From the NCBI GenBank assembly GCA_949316235.1, contig OX438742.1:31254853-31318852 (forward strand): a stretch of 64,000 bases of DNA, written 5' to 3'. The notes below the pieces were generated by a model. It was not told where the DNA came from, did not search any database, and saw only the letters and a program-made list of their open reading frames with translations. Of this stretch, positions 23,421-35,639 are shown piece by piece; position 1 is the first letter of the stretch, and each line of letters starts with the position of its first letter. The DNA is from Oegoconia quadripuncta. Lineage: Eukaryota > Arthropoda > Insecta > Lepidoptera > Autostichidae. The translations under genes and the position numbers were made by a program.

Positions 23421-26400
23421 GTGAGGACAATGACTTTTTCATAATTTTGTTGATATATAAGCCTAATTACTGCATAAATTATGTACATTGATTAGTTAGA
23501 AATAAAGCATAGTCACTGATGAAGTCATATTTTTTTAGTACTAGCCATTATATCGATGGTTAAAACCAAGCTAATTTCCTTTTTCCTAAAGTTTTCGCCC
23601 TGTTATCCATCATCTTTGCTTTCTTTGAGCTACCATTTTTGTTTTGTCGGCCTGATTTCACTTCCTTGCTATGTATTGTGTTATTTCATTACTGAAAATT
23701 AGCAGTTATGAGTCATGCTAAACTGATGGGACACACTATATAGGTGTAGGAAAAATTGTTGTAGATCAATCAAGTAATGACTTCACAAAGGCAATAACTC
23801 CAGGCAGCATTTAATTTTAGATATTTCCATAATTAAAGTCATTTTTTTATTTTTATAGTTCATTACAGCTTGTATCTGATCATTTTTCTTAAATTAGAGA
23901 GATTTATAAAGCCCTTGGCATTGGATGAAGCTTCACTATGATGAACCCACATTTACAAATGGAATTGACCTAATCCCTGTGCTCTATGTAATATAATCCT
24001 TGATACTGCAATAAGTAAATAAACTCCCTAAATTTAAACTAATTTTTAATTGTATTCCTTCCACTTTTTATTTTATGGGAATCGGTCATCTATATTACGA
24101 TCGACCATTACTGCCAGAATCTGGTTGTATAGCTAACATGCTGAATGAGGGTGACCAGTATGAAATCTGTGCCAATTTCTTTAGGTTACTAGGTTTAGAT
24201 CCTGTTTTAACGATTTAAAACAGAAAAAAGTACAAACAACCATATGATACAGGACAGCACAGGGACAAATCACGAAAGAAAGAAAGAAAGAAAGAAATTA
24301 TATATTTGCCAGAATACAGTTTACAAGGTCTGATAAGAAATTTAGGAATCATGTATTCAATCTGCATGCAGATGTGCAAAATATGATTTGTGACACTTTA
24401 CATAGCATTCTGATAATTTAAATATTCCTTAATATCATAGAAACACAAGAATAAGATATAACTCATAATTTTATATTATATATATACTTCTACTACTCAA
24501 ATCAAATCAAAAATGTTTTATTTGGTATGTTATAAGAATAACATTTGAAATCGTCATGACATACAGTTATCGCTCATTCACTAGGCAGTCTCCCCAGAGA
24601 AGAACGAACAAGAAACTCTGGGGTTGCTCTTTTTAAATAAGTCAATACAAATACAATTTGAAATACCTAATTGTAAAATTTATGATTCGACAAAGAAAAA
24701 TAAGGAGAAAATATACTGGATATTGCCGAGCGGTTCATGTCCACGCATTGTTATCATCCAGATAGTCAGAAATTTTATAATAGCCTTTGGCACATAGTTT
24801 CCGTTTAATGGTTGTTTTAAATTTATTTAAAGGCAAATTTTGAATGTCTACCGGAACCTTATTGTAAAAGCGTGTACATTGTCCCTTGAATGACTTAGTG
24901 ACTTTGTGTCAGCGACTGCTATGGACAGCAAGTTTATTTTTATATCTTGTATTAACATTGTGTATTTCACAATTTTTCCTAAACAAATGCTTAGTTCAAA
25001 AGTTATAATCAGATAAAGATCCATTTCTCGCTTCACTCTCTTAAACGCCTGCAACTTATTCTATCATTAAAAACTAAAATTACTCTTGCCCAATCCTTGA
25101 TCTTACCTAACTTGGACTATGCAGATGTGTGTATGTTGGATGCCAATGATGATGTGCTAAATAAACTTGAAACTCCTGATCCTTCCTGTCCAAACTACCT
25201 GCGAGATCGCTTTACCTTTTGTACAGTCTCCCACTAGTCTCTTCCGGTCACATATGTCCACTCTTTTATGATTTCCTCCTCATACCACTGATTTCTATTG
25301 CTACTCATTCTCTGTACATGCAGGCAGACCGTGGAACCCACTTCCCACTAGTATACATGGCACCCAATTGTTACCTATCTTTAAAAACCGCTTGAAAGAG
25401 CATTATATTAGGTCCTATCAATAACCATAGTATATTTGTGTGCTTATTTACGTACTTATTATTATCTAATATTAATTTTTATTTTACTTTTATTTGTGCA
25501 CTCTATGTGGCCCTTCACTATTATTATTGCTCTATGTTGGGTTTGCTGAAAGATATCTTTTTTGGATATAAGCTCCCATTTTATATATTTTATTTATTAA
25601 TAGCTATCAGTATCATTGTCATTGTTTTTTGTGTATGCAATAATGGGTATAATATTGTGCAATGACCGATTGGTGTAGGCGATAGTGACTCTGTCAGTGA
25701 AAGCAATGGTTGCGGGTTCGAATCCCGCGATTGGTAAATATTTGTGGGGGCAATATGAACATTTATTCCTGATTCATGGATGTTTTTATAAATATTTATC
25801 TATGTTTATCTGTATCTAGTATCCATAGTGTACACTTTGCTTTGTTTAGTTTGAGACTGGATTATTGGTGTAAGTTTATATTATTATTACAACAAACCAG
25901 ACAAACAGAATAGAAAAGATAAGTTAAATTATAGCATAAAAGTAAAGAAGTGAGTTGAAACACACAGATTTTGATTTTTTAATATCTGCTTGTCCAGTGG
26001 TTCATCAAAGGTGGAAGAGGCGGTCGACTGTTATCTTCGTGCCGCTAATCTGTTCAAGATGGCGAAAAAATGGCCACAAGCAGGTCAAGCATTTTGCAAT
26101 GCAGCTCAACTTCACTTAAAAGCTGGTGTTCGCCATGATGCAGCCACTAACTTTGTTGATGCCTCCAACTGCTACAAAAAGTGTGATCCCAATGGTAAGA
26201 TTTATGTAACATATATAAATAACAGGCTATGTTCTTTATATACGACCATTGGCTAATCTTAGTAGCTAGATTAAAATGGTTAACTACTGGGAGGACGCAT
26301 TCTTGTAAACATTGTTTTTATTCACTATACATGTTCATTATCTATGAGTCAGCACATATTTGGCTGATATGATAATGTATGTGAGAGATGACTGATTTTT

Positions 26401-29400
26401 ATCCTCGGATAATCTTATATATTATCTTGCAAACATGCTAAAGCGAGTTGAGGTAGTGTAATATATTAAATTATGTCATGTTGTTAAAACTTGTTCGTTT
26501 AGCAATAAGAACACCCTGGCATTTGTAATAGGGTATTTATATATGACAGAGTTCTAGTTCATTTAATTCCTTTTTTTATACTCGGTATCATCAACACACT
26601 ATTAAATGATTGTATTAATTCGACAGCTAATCTCCTTATATTTTAAGTTAATATAGAAACTTTTAGGGTCTTTTAAAGTAAGAAATAGAGGGACAATTAT
26701 TTTAATTTATGTCCAGCCACATTTTGTGTAAACACTCATCTATCTGTACAGAAGCCTTATAAAAATACATTTTATTTTTTTAAATCCAGTTCCTGAATCA
26801 ACCCACTAAAAAACAGATGTTTCTCCCTATGGTCCTTAAGGCATGTTGTGCAAAATGACTAAGGACCCAGTTTTTTATTGTAGGGCATTATGACTATACA
26901 TATGTTTGTTATTATTGTCTTTACTTTTATACCTAATACAATATCAAGTCAGTTATCCAAAATAGTCAACTTTTATAATTTAGCATGATCTTCTCATTTC
27001 CCATATCCATAATTTTAAATTAATGAAGAGCTTTCAACATTAACTGTTGGGTAAAAGCCTCAGTAAAAATTAATACTAAGAATTTAATATTAACTTAATC
27101 ATTAGGACAAATCTAAGTGCATTGAACCCCCATCGTGGAGATAGCAAAAGCGAACTAATTGGCCCCTGTGCAGTTTACAGTGTAACAAATATTATATAAA
27201 GCTTATGCGATGTTTCTATTGTATACAAAGTATTTTAGATTTTGTTGCCTTTGAACCATCATCATCATATCAGGCGAAAGACGTCCACTGCTGGACAAAG
27301 GCCTACTCCAAGGATCTCCACAATGATTGATCCTGTCCTTTGAACCATACATCAATAATATTATTGTTAAGTCAGGAATCAGTGCTCCACACTTTTTAAT
27401 AGTCATCAACACTCGTATCACATTAACAGTCTACTGAATTTTGTTTTTTTTATTTATCTTTTATTACATTTGCTACACAGACTGGAAAATGCACATCACA
27501 TAGACACATGGATGGGTTGTTTTGGTCATATTCTTTGTCAGACCCATCCAGAAATAATTTTAAATAATTATGCAAATCTGCATTATCATATCATGATACT
27601 CCTAAATATTTAGTAAATATATATACATACATGCTTGGTCGATGTCTCTAGTGATAAGTAGACTAGCAGTTACCTCTGAATGCAATGCCCAATATCTAGG
27701 GGATATTTTTTAATTTCTTAACAGTATTTTCATTTTATATTAGTGTAATTTCTAGGTATATTTTTTTGATATATAGACGACTGTGTGGTATATACTAGGT
27801 GTGACTCAAAGTTACGATGTGGTGGCAGATGAAGCACGCCATCTCAGTAAATGCCCCTGCTCTTTATCATTCCAATTGTTAGTTTTCGGAAAATTAGACA
27901 CTGGAAGGAAATTCCATATCAGTTTGCATTATGAATGCAGAGCCAAATCGCTTAGTGCGAATGTTCGGTATGTCAACGACATTCGGGTGAAAACCTGCCC
28001 TAGTAGTCCGAAGATGCACTCTAACCTAAATGCATCCTGTAAGATTCCCATAGATAGGGCGACCTTATGCCGATGTTTGCAATTGGTCTGTAGTTACTCC
28101 ACACAATTACCCTTTTTGGTAGAGGTTACTTGTTTGCAATATTCCAGGACTTCGGAACTTGACGCGTTCTTAAATCAATGGCTGTATTTCCGTCAGGACC
28201 CCTAGCCTTATTCATGCTCAAATTACGAAAACAAAAAAGGAAATTTATAATTTTAATAGAAACTATCTTTTGTAATAGTTGAAAATATCTGTAATTCTTT
28301 ATTTGTTTTGTTTTAGAGGCTGTATCTTGTCTTCTAAAAGCAATCGAGATCTACATTGATATGGGCCGATTCACTGTAGCTGCTAAACAACATCAAGTAA
28401 GTATCAAATTTTTTGTTGTAAGCAATTGGCCATCTTAATTAGCGGGATGTCTCAAATTGTGGCCCAAAAATAAAATTATAATTCATCCTTGCAATAGTTT
28501 CACAACAAATCGATTTTGACATCACATCATTCCACTATTACAGAAGTTTAATGACATGACGAAGGGGTATGCTAAATACCTCCCTTCATTTTCTTCTTTT
28601 CGATTCGAGACAAGTTCCAAATTTAAGAGAGACTTAAACGTAGCCACTCTAACAGCACTCTCTGGGCGTTAGGAGGTTGTCAAACGTGTATTATGTAAAT
28701 TTTGTGCTAATCAGAATAATTATTGAAAATGAGATGAACCTAGCAACAGTAATCAAATTTTACTGCCACAATCTGATACATTTTACTTTTAAGGAAAATA
28801 CTACTTAATTATTGCAAGTAAAGTATACTTCCCTACTTACCTGTTCTCCGTAGACTAAAGTGAATTATAAAAATAAAATTTAAAGAAGGGAAAGGATATG
28901 GAAGGAAGTAGCTTTAGAAAATTATGGAGGGAATGAACTGAGAAGTGTTTAACAATACTGTGTTTTAAGCTATTTTGGTAAACTACAAAACGTTTTAGGT
29001 TTTTAAATGGTTTCATTTAGCTTCACTCCATATATTTGTTGTCTACAATTAGCTACGGAGAAATATATGCGGCTCTTTAGGGTGTAGGAAGAGCTTTATT
29101 GTTGAATTTAAGGATGTAAAAAATTCGTATTCTGGTAAAAAAGTTCATTAGATACATTTTATCGGTTTTCTTTAAACTACTATTATTTTTCTTTACACTA
29201 TACTCGAGTCTCGTCCGGTCATATGTCCCGTCCGTCCCATGGACGGGACATATGATTAGAGGAACAAATAAATGGTCACAAAAAGTCACATACTGGTACC
29301 CTAGAGAGGACAAGTGAAGAAGAGGGAGACAGATGCGAAGGTGGGTGGACGATATTAAAAGGGTCGCAGGAGCATGTTGGACGAGGAAGGCACAAGACAG

Positions 29401-32103
29401 AAAGGAGTGGAAAGTCTTAGAGGAGGCCTATGTCGGAAGACAAACTGCTGGGGTTACTGATGGAGAAGAAATATGGAGCTGCTAAATTTAAAGATTTTCA
29501 ATCAATTAAATTTAATAATAACAATAATTGTACTTATAGAAATGTAATTTGCGGAAATTAATTTGTATGAATTCGATTGATATAAGTAAAATTTTTAATT
29601 TGAAATAATAACAATTTAATATGTAATAATAATAATTTAATGTGAAAATAATAATAATAAAAATAAGCAAAAGTAATTGTGCATGCCAATATGTAAAAAT
29701 GTGTAACTCTGCCAGAAATAAAGGCTATCTTTATCTTTATCTTTATACTCGAGTCTTCCATTGACATTTATTTTGTTAAACGCAAATGTTTTATTAATCT
29801 CCTCTCATACATCTTGTACGTGTCCAAATCAGTCTACAATGGTATTTTTGTTCAATAGAATATTGCGGAGCTGTACGAGACAGAGTGCGTGGACTTAGTG
29901 CGGGCAATGCAGCATTACGAGCAAGCCGCCGATTACTTCCGCGGCGAGGAGTCTACGGCCTCCGCCAACAAGTGCATGCTCAAACTTGCACAGTATGCTG
30001 CGCAACTCGAGCACTATGACAAGGCTATAGAGATTTATGAGCAGGTATAAAATTTTGGTTCCATGGATGATTCATATGATGACACTAACTGTATGTATAG
30101 TCAGCTACAGGATTCTGTCAAAATCTTGGAAATTAAATGAGACCTTACTCAATACAATTCAATTTTTATTTTTTATTTTTATTTTATTTTAACACTTTAT
30201 TGTACACTAGACACACAAGAAATGGACATTAACAAACATATAAGAAAAATGAACAAAGGGCGAACTTATCTCTATAAGAGATCTCTTTCAGCAAAATTCA
30301 ATTTCAAAACCAACTTTTAAACACATGGATATTACCTTGTCTGTAGCCTGCTGGATCTATAACTAAGTAGTTTTAACTTTGCCATTGCGTTGTTGGTAAC
30401 AACAGCAGAAATCCATTGATGGATAATATTATATATTTTAATTATGTATCAATGCAAAATTAATGTATTGCCTTTTTGTATAATAAAGCGTTTACAAACA
30501 AACAAACAATATTTATAATAACAATATGGGAGAAAAATTATACCTACTTACACAATTTATGGCTACAAATATTTATATAATGTGGATCGTGGTTAATAAA
30601 TATTGGCTGAAGGTAATGGATATATTTTATAATGATAATATTTAAGCAGGATAATATTCGAATATTCCATGTACTCGTAGATATACGATTTCTAAGAGAA
30701 TATTAAAGTAATTATTACAAATATGAACACAGTGTTGTAAGTACTACTGCTATGGTACAACCCTGTGTCCCAGATTGAAGTTGGCTATTATCTCGTTTCT
30801 ACCTTTTTGTTTAACATTGTAGAGTTTGTTTTTAATATAAATTTTGATCATGCACAAAGTTCCCAACGTGTCAGCATTCGGCGATCCGTGCTGCGACGAA
30901 ACGATCTTCGGAGAAGTGTAATTCGGTTTATCGTTACACCCCCACCATCTCTAAGGCGTATAATGGTCCCCAATCAGTAACCATTTCTTAATTTATTAGT
31001 TAATTCTTTCGGCCTCAAACGTGTGGTCACAGATCCATAGTTTACACCTTGCTGTTTAGTTGAACGACACAACAACACTTGCGCTGCGTTACCAATTAAG
31101 AAGATGCGACATACTGGCAACCAAAATGAAACCTGTAAATTTTGTTTTGTACTGTGTCATGTGATGCTATTATCCTTTCCTATTGCAGATCGCTAAATCT
31201 TCTCTGGACAACAGCTTACTCAAGTACAGTGCTAAAGAATACATGTTCCGGGCAGCTTTGTGCCACCTCTGCGTTGATATTTTGAATGCGCAGCATGCCC
31301 TGGAGAAGTACTCGGGTCTTTACCCAGCCTTCGGCGATACTAGAGAGTGCAAGCTTATCAAGGTATTTTTTGTGTATGTTAAAAGGCCATTGTTGAATAA
31401 AGTCAATGGCTGACGTACCTATGTGATGCTAGAATACAGTAAGGAAAATTCAGCCATATAGATGTTTTCTAAAAATTTAGCTTCAAATTAAATTATTATT
31501 TATTTGCTAGAATACAGTTATGATGGATGTTACTGTTACTTTAATTACTTACATGTATTCAACCTGCATGCAGATGTGCAAATTTTACAATATTACCTAT
31601 TATTGAAATTATTCGACATTTTTTTTATACATTAGATATTAGAAAAATTATATATATTCAATAGTGCAAAGGAAAAAGTTTGTGCCACTCTAAATTATAA
31701 TCATAAGGAAAACAGTCTCAAAGGCATGAGAATTCCAGCAACATGTGACGCCAGAATGCTTACTTAAAATTTAGAGCTACAGTGGCACAAATCTTTTCCC
31801 ATTGGCACTATTTATCATTATTTCAGCACAAGTTTTTGACAATGTCAGAGTAGCTGTATTCCACTTTGTGTATTCTAGAATCACGGACGTAATGTCTGCC
31901 CTACCCAGTACTTCCGTTTCGAATTCGCTTTACTATTTTATGCTTCATTGCAGGAGTTAATCGAACATCTTGAAGAGCAAAACATTGATGCTTTCACCGA
32001 AGCCGTCAAAACTTACGATAGTATATCGCGACTGGACCAGTGGTATACTGCGATGCTTGTGCGCATCAAGAAACAGATCAACGACAACCCGGACCTGCGT
32101 TAA
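23329..32103 (+). CDS. alphaSnap: Alpha-SNAP (soluble NSF attachment protein), six exons, complete
   Basis: This encodes the cytosolic adaptor that binds SNARE complexes and recruits and stimulates the NSF ATPase, which takes the complexes apart after membrane fusion. Exons: 23329-23420, 25998-26194, 28317-28396, 29859-30044, 31189-31362 and 31954-32103. Every junction is GT/AG and the phases agree, giving 292 residues, the normal family length. The N-terminus has the membrane-binding loop [17 protein letters not shown]. The TPR-like helical body includes [39 protein letters not shown] and [17 protein letters not shown]. The C-terminus [15 protein letters not shown] stretch ([11 protein letters not shown]) and the final Asp-Leu-Arg match the region that stimulates NSF. 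The introns are full of LINE and SINE pieces, all outside the exons. No break or missing key residue is seen. Confidence 0.97.
24274..24297 (+). repeat. (GAAA)n microsatellite
   Basis: Six tandem GAAA units in alpha-SNAP intron 1. Confidence 0.9.
24495..25036 (-). mobile_element. 5'-truncated Jockey-type LINE 3' end
   Basis: On the minus strand, with minor frameshifts, it reads [28 protein letters not shown] and [16 protein letters not shown], close to the corresponding C-terminus of the LINE at 44.8-47.7 kb (CLFRKHSDNHNLNTRNKNK, RFYNKIP, LCKKGYYRIDDYLGD). It ends in a TTTGATTTGATT-type tail at 24495. A dead insertion of the same family in alpha-SNAP intron 1. Confidence 0.75.
25040..25430 (+). 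pseudogene. CR1-like LINE reverse transcriptase C-terminal remnant
   Basis: The plus strand encodes [20 protein letters not shown] then [18 protein letters not shown], the thumb region of a CR1/Jockey-type reverse transcriptase, followed in other frames by a C-terminal part ending [12 protein letters not shown]. Stops, frameshifts and a deletion make it dead. It lies back to back with the Jockey fragment at 24495-25036. Confidence 0.6.
25663..25890 (+). mobile_element. tRNA-derived SINE, copy B
   Basis: A box TGGTGTAGGCG at 25671-25681, B box GGTTCGAATCC at 25715-25725, and the same body as copies A and C, ending TGGTGTAAGTTTATATTATT. In alpha-SNAP intron 1, about 100 bases before exon 2. 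Confidence 0.75.
25998..26194 (+). CDS. alphaSnap: alpha-SNAP exon 2
   Basis: Acceptor tgtccag ends at 25997; the donor is gtaaga at 26195. It completes the Gly-Gly-Ser-Ser loop and encodes the first helical repeats, ending NCYKKCDPN. It starts after two bases and ends after one base of a codon. Confidence 0.95.
27244..27338 (-). mobile_element. Short LINE 3' end fragment
   Basis: GCGAAAGACGTCCACTGCTG, then GACAAAGGCCTACTCCAAGG, is a widespread lepidopteran LINE end. The minus strand encodes a short C-terminal tail before a (CAT)n-type simple repeat. In alpha-SNAP intron 2. Confidence 0.5.
27795..28050 (-). mobile_element. Diverged retroelement fragment related to the one at 60.9 kb
   Basis: GATGTGGTGGCAGATGAAGC, then CTCAGTAAATGCCC and GGAAGGAAATTCCA, resembles 60890-61060 (GATGTGGTCGAAGATGAAGC, CTCAGTAAACGCCT, GGAAGGGAGTTCCA). 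The open frame across it (27783-28205) has no host-gene support. Inverted LINE tail in alpha-SNAP intron 2. Confidence 0.45.
28317..28396 (+). CDS. alphaSnap: alpha-SNAP exon 3
   Basis: Acceptor ttgttttag ends at 28316; the donor is gtaagt at 28397. Together with the last base of exon 2 it encodes [20 protein letters not shown], then VAAKQHQ, and ends in phase 0. Confidence 0.95.
29220..29254. repeat. 14-bp inverted repeat with 7-nt loop
   Basis: CATATGTCCCGTCC at 29220-29233 and its exact complement at 29241-29254. The right arm is the start of a LINE fragment, so the left arm looks like an inverted copy of that edge. Confidence 0.8.
29246..29745 (+). mobile_element. LINE 3' end, 5'-truncated, (TTTATC)n tail
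   Basis: The frame from 29246 reads [20 protein letters not shown], then [16 protein letters not shown] and [12 protein letters not shown], stopping at 29483-29485. These are the conserved C-terminal motifs of a common insect LINE endonuclease/reverse transcriptase. An AT-rich 3' UTR follows and ends in CTTTATCTTTATCTTTA. The coding part is open, so the insertion may be fairly recent. In alpha-SNAP intron 3. Confidence 0.75.
29859..30044 (+). CDS. alphaSnap: alpha-SNAP exon 4
   Basis: Acceptor ttcaatag ends at 29858; the donor is gtataa at 30045. It encodes 62 residues from [12 protein letters not shown] to KAIEIYEQ, including the conserved GEES.SANKC segment. In phase 0 at both ends. Confidence 0.95.
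30165..30305 (-). mobile_element. LINE 3' UTR fragment
   Basis: TTTTATTTTAACACTTTATT (the complement of an A-rich tail with AATAAA) and the later GGCGAACTTATCTCTATAAG match the end of a widespread lepidopteran LINE, as far as I recall it. In alpha-SNAP intron 4; no coding part remains. Confidence 0.4.
31189..31362 (+). CDS. alphaSnap: alpha-SNAP exon 5
   Basis: Acceptor tattgcag ends at 31188; the donor is gtattt at 31363. It encodes 58 residues from [18 protein letters not shown] to DTRECKLIK. In phase 0 at both ends. Confidence 0.95.
31423..31885. repeat. Repeat with GCTAGAATAC ends, intron 5 of alpha-SNAP
   Basis: GATGCTAGAATACAG at 31423 and GTGTATTCTAGAATCACG near 31869 are opposed ends. 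The interior AGCAACATGTGACGCCAGAA and TTTCAGCACAAGTTTTTGAC recur in the repeats at 54735-54960 and 55240-55860. Likely a non-autonomous DNA element family. Confidence 0.5.
31954..32103 (+). CDS. alphaSnap: alpha-SNAP exon 6 (stop codon)
   Basis: Acceptor cattgcag ends at 31953. It encodes [18 protein letters not shown] through [12 protein letters not shown] and the TAA stop at 32101-32103. This is the end that contacts and stimulates NSF. Confidence 0.95.
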   Translation, partial: ELIEHLEEQNIDAFTEAVKTYDSISRLDQWYTAMLVRIKKQINDNPDLR

Positions 32104-33300
32104 GTCGCCTGGAAGTGGACGACAGCCGCCGCCGTTACCGCCTTGTGAGTTTATTCTGGGCTGACATATTTTATTCACATTGCTAATAAATCTTATTTTG
32201 GTCACATCAATGATAACCTTCTATATCAATAAGGTTTTAATTTTAGTGCGATTATTTTAGAATACATTTGCATCGATTCGTTTGGCATACGCTTAAAAAT
32301 ATTTATCCTCTTTTATCACGAGCACACAAAAAGGACGACACGTCAATTTAGTCCTATCACTTCATTCAGCAATCATAGCCTCAAACGAGTTTCATCACAT
32401 GTCTACCTACACACATGCTCTAAAAAGCTTTGAGGGTGATATTTTGTGAGAACTACACTTAAAGTGACAGAACTGAAATATCATGTCGTCCTTTTTGTGT
32501 GCTCGTACTAAAAAGGTAGACTAGCCTAAATTTAGGTGTATGCGTGTGCCAAGGTAACCTAACCTACACCATTATCATTATAAGATTACTTAATTATATA
32601 ATTTAATCAACCAGATACACACGTATTATTTTCGATTAAATACAATATCAGTGTTAATTTGTCAATAAAATGGAAGCGGATTTGCTTACTTATTGCTGTT
32701 TTGTGACTCAGTGTGTATCCACGGCGACGGCGGCGTTATAATTCTTTTTGTCGTAACTTTGTAGTATATTCATAATGCCTATTTCATTGTAACAGTTAGG
32801 CGCATTGCACCTTATGTTACACTGTGACCAAAGTCACAAGGAGATTATCATGTGTATTTCATTCCAACACCATTTGGTCTAGCAATTACTTCTTAATATA
32901 GATAAAACCATTGGACTAATGTTGTTTCTGTTGGATATTTGTGGTCAGTAGTGTAATATAGAGGAGTCTTTAGTATTCAAGATTTAGGGAATAATATTGA
33001 ATAAGTATTAAGTCGGATTTTTTTAAAACAAGTTGTATGGGTTTGCCTCAAACGTTCCATTTATTCTAAGTACATTTTATTTGAGTCTAAACTACTATTT
33101 GTATTTATTTGTCTTTGATATAATGCTAAAATTAATTAAAATTAGTAATAAATGTCTGGTCCCTTCATTGATTTGGTTCACAAACAATAAAATGAAGAAC
33201 TGGATTGCAACTTTTCTCATGTAGATTAATGTTACTCGTTTAATGTTTATAACATTTTATTTTGTTGTAAATATTATGTTTCGTTAATAAATTTTATATT
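32104..33300 (+). other. alphaSnap: alpha-SNAP 3' UTR and flank
   Basis: AATAAA at 32185-32190, 32664-32669 and 33286-33291 are candidate poly(A) signals. The first gives a UTR of about 100 bases; the later ones would include the MITE at 32318-32506 in the transcript. Confidence 0.45.
32318..32506. mobile_element. MITE with 23-bp perfect inverted ends
   Basis: The left end at 32318-32340 (ACGAGCACACAAAAAGG...) and the right end at 32484-32506 are exact reverse complements. The element is 189 bases, non-coding, with no obvious target duplication. It lies just after the alpha-SNAP stop codon. Confidence 0.75.
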
Positions 33301-35070
33301 TTAATTTATATCTTTTTTATTTGTACCCAATTTTACAAGCGAATATTTTTATAGTTAATATTTGTGTGTTGATAATTTCACATTTTTGTTGTTGTTTAAT
33401 AAGTAGCGTCCATTTAATTTGTGAGATAAAATAAATGAGCGTTTCTTCATACGTACACCGATATGACACCGGATTCCGATATATCCACGCTGTAATACAT
33501 ATATACGTGATAACAATCTTCTTTTATATTGAAAATATGATGAAGATTTGAAAAATGGGCAGGAGCTACTTAGTTCAGTAGTTATAACTGACCTAGAATT
33601 TGGAATACCTTTGACAATAAGCTGAAAATATATCAGCTTATTGTCGTGTATAAACAAAAATGTAGGATACGGTAATAATGCAAAACGGTGTCAAACTTTG
33701 ACCTGTACTTTGTGTAGACGTCGTCACCGAGTCCGCGAAACGGTAATTTTGTAATTTACCACCCTCAATTGTATGGAACGTATTACATGTATATACCATA
33801 TGCAGTGACAAATTGTGAGAATAACCAGTTTTACATGATTTTCATAGAATATAGCGTCACGTCGGTGTCATCGTGTCAGGAAACGCCCATTGACAAGAAG
33901 CCTATGATTTTCTGACACGCGCGACAGTTGTGTAGGTATTTTAATTGTTCTTAGGTTTATTTTATAAATTAATGGTATTTGAATACAAATCATTGTATGT
34001 AAATTTATGATGCTGTTTAGGATAAATCCGCCTTATTATTAGGCTTAAACTTTTTGGAAAATTAAATATTAGTAAGCATGCGGTATCAACTTCAAACAGA
34101 GGGTCTTTTATACTTACGACATCTAAATATTCAAAAATAAAATTTTAATTAATAGCGTTTATAATAATTGTCCTTACTAATTAGCGCAGGAATATCATAA
34201 CGATATTGATTGGTATTTAAGTCTTTGGTGTAAAAGATCTTTAACTTATATACCATTCCTTGTAACTTTGAGGTGGTACCTATTTTTATTCAAAAGAGCA
34301 TGCTATAAATAAAGTACCGGCTAGCGTAATGTTCCGCATTGAATAATCATAATCAATAGCAATGCCAGTTAAGTGTCACATTGTATTGCACTGATATTCG
34401 TTTCATGTATAAATAAAATGTTAATACAAATTATTTGTATTATTTTCTGTTATATATAAGTTATACACATCCTAGATAACGTCACGAACTTTATCCCAAA
34501 GGGGTGCTCACAGGTATCCCAAACATTAGTGTAGAAAATTGTAATAACAACTATGGTCGAACGTGAACGCTACACTCAAATGGTTTGGTGTAAAAAGTTT
34601 CATAGGTATGCTCGTAGGTGATAATCGAATTATATGAGTTTTCCATCCATTCGAAGAAGATGATTTCGTCCATAATATTTAAATAAATACTTCCCGTAGA
34701 TGTCGGATCTCCAATTTCAATAGGTAATTGAGGGGAAGAAATTAGCGAAAATCGAAACCTTATTTTATGTTAAACTAGCTTCGCCCGCGAGGTATAACTA
34801 TATCACGCATTTTTTCAGAACGAAAAGTATTGATTCAAGAAGAGCATTCATAAAACAACATCATAAACAAATAAAGAAAAATCATTTAAGCAATAGAGAA
34901 AGAGAAAAATTCATCAATTCTTTTCCGGTGACTGACGACATGCAGTCACCGGAAAAAATTGATCAATTTTTCTCTTTCTCTATTGCTTAAATGATTTTTT
35001 TTTTGGAATACGAATTCCAGGGCATATTGTAATTATATTAAATCAGTTATCGGCTCATTTTTACAGCAAC
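33301..35070. other. Non-coding stretch with hairpins
   Basis: No supported gene. A 13-bp inverted repeat lies at 33613-33645 (GACAATAAGCTGA, loop of 7) and a much longer one at 34877-34998. GCTTCGCCCGCGAGG near 34790 resembles the edge of a common lepidopteran repeat. Confidence 0.4.
34877..34998. repeat. ~57-bp near-perfect inverted repeat, 8-nt loop
   Basis: Left arm 34877-34934 and right arm 34943-34998 pair along their whole length (outer TCATTTAAGCAATAGAG, inner TTCCGGTGACTG) with about one mismatch and one single-base indel. The loop is ACGACATG. Confidence 0.9.
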
Positions 35071-35075
35071 GATTT

Positions 35076-35400
35076 TATGTCACTTAAGCAATTCGGTTTA
35101 CTAGGGGCAGCTCGTCAACCGACGCAGGTGTCGAGCACTTACAACATATTTTTGAGGCTTGGGAAAATTCACGGGATGCAATAGGATTATTCTGCGATTG
35201 TCCAAGGCATTTGATTGTGATCATCATAACATCTTAATCAGGAAATCAGATGTAAATACTGCTAAATTAGTAGGTATATTTAAGTTGTTTCCACAGCTTG
35301 ATGTCTTACAGTATCTTGCTGTGTGGAAATGCCGCGGATATAAATACAATTTTTGTTTTGCAGAAACGAGCCGTTCGTGCGATTTACCATTAGACCTGCA
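35076..35400 (+). pseudogene. Jockey-type LINE fragments with internal deletion
   Basis: In frame pieces read STDAGVEHLQHIFEAWENSR then DAIGLFCD, followed after a frameshift by SKAFDC, and further on GNAADINTIFVLQKRAVRAI. The LINE at 44.8 kb has the matching segments STTDAGVALIKNIYNAWEDR, DAIGVFCDLSKAFDC and GADIQTIFVLQKRAIRAI. The catalytic FADD region between them is missing, so this is an internally deleted relative. Confidence 0.7.
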
Positions 35401-35406
35401 ATGGTG

Positions 35407-35538
35407 TCGATTCGGATGTACACCAATTAAACTAAAACCAGTTTTGGAGTGGTGCCATCGCATCGTACTGTTCCAGGGAGAAAGGGACAGTACTGCTTTA
35501 AAACTGGTTTTAGTTTAGTTGGTGTACATCCGAATCGA
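35407..35538. repeat. 39-bp inverted repeat, 54-nt spacer
   Basis: 35407-35445 (starts TCGATTCGGATGTACACC) and 35500-35538 are reverse complements with one mismatch. The spacer itself can fold (GTACTGTTCC against GGGACAGTAC). Confidence 0.85.
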
Positions 35539-35639
35539 TATGTTTAAAGAGTATAATATTGAAAAAGTCCGCGTTGCTCTATGAATACAGATAAACTTAC
35601 AGGTTACATAATTCGCCTCCGCAAAGTCAGTAATTCTAG

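Noticed and set aside
24274..24297. CRISPR-like or other direct-repeat array
   Set aside because: It is a plain GAAA microsatellite; no spaced repeats of CRISPR type occur anywhere in this eukaryotic window.
27783..28205. 140-codon plus-strand open frame inside alpha-SNAP intron 2
   Set aside because: It overlaps a retroelement fragment shared with 60.9 kb in antisense; no host-gene features.
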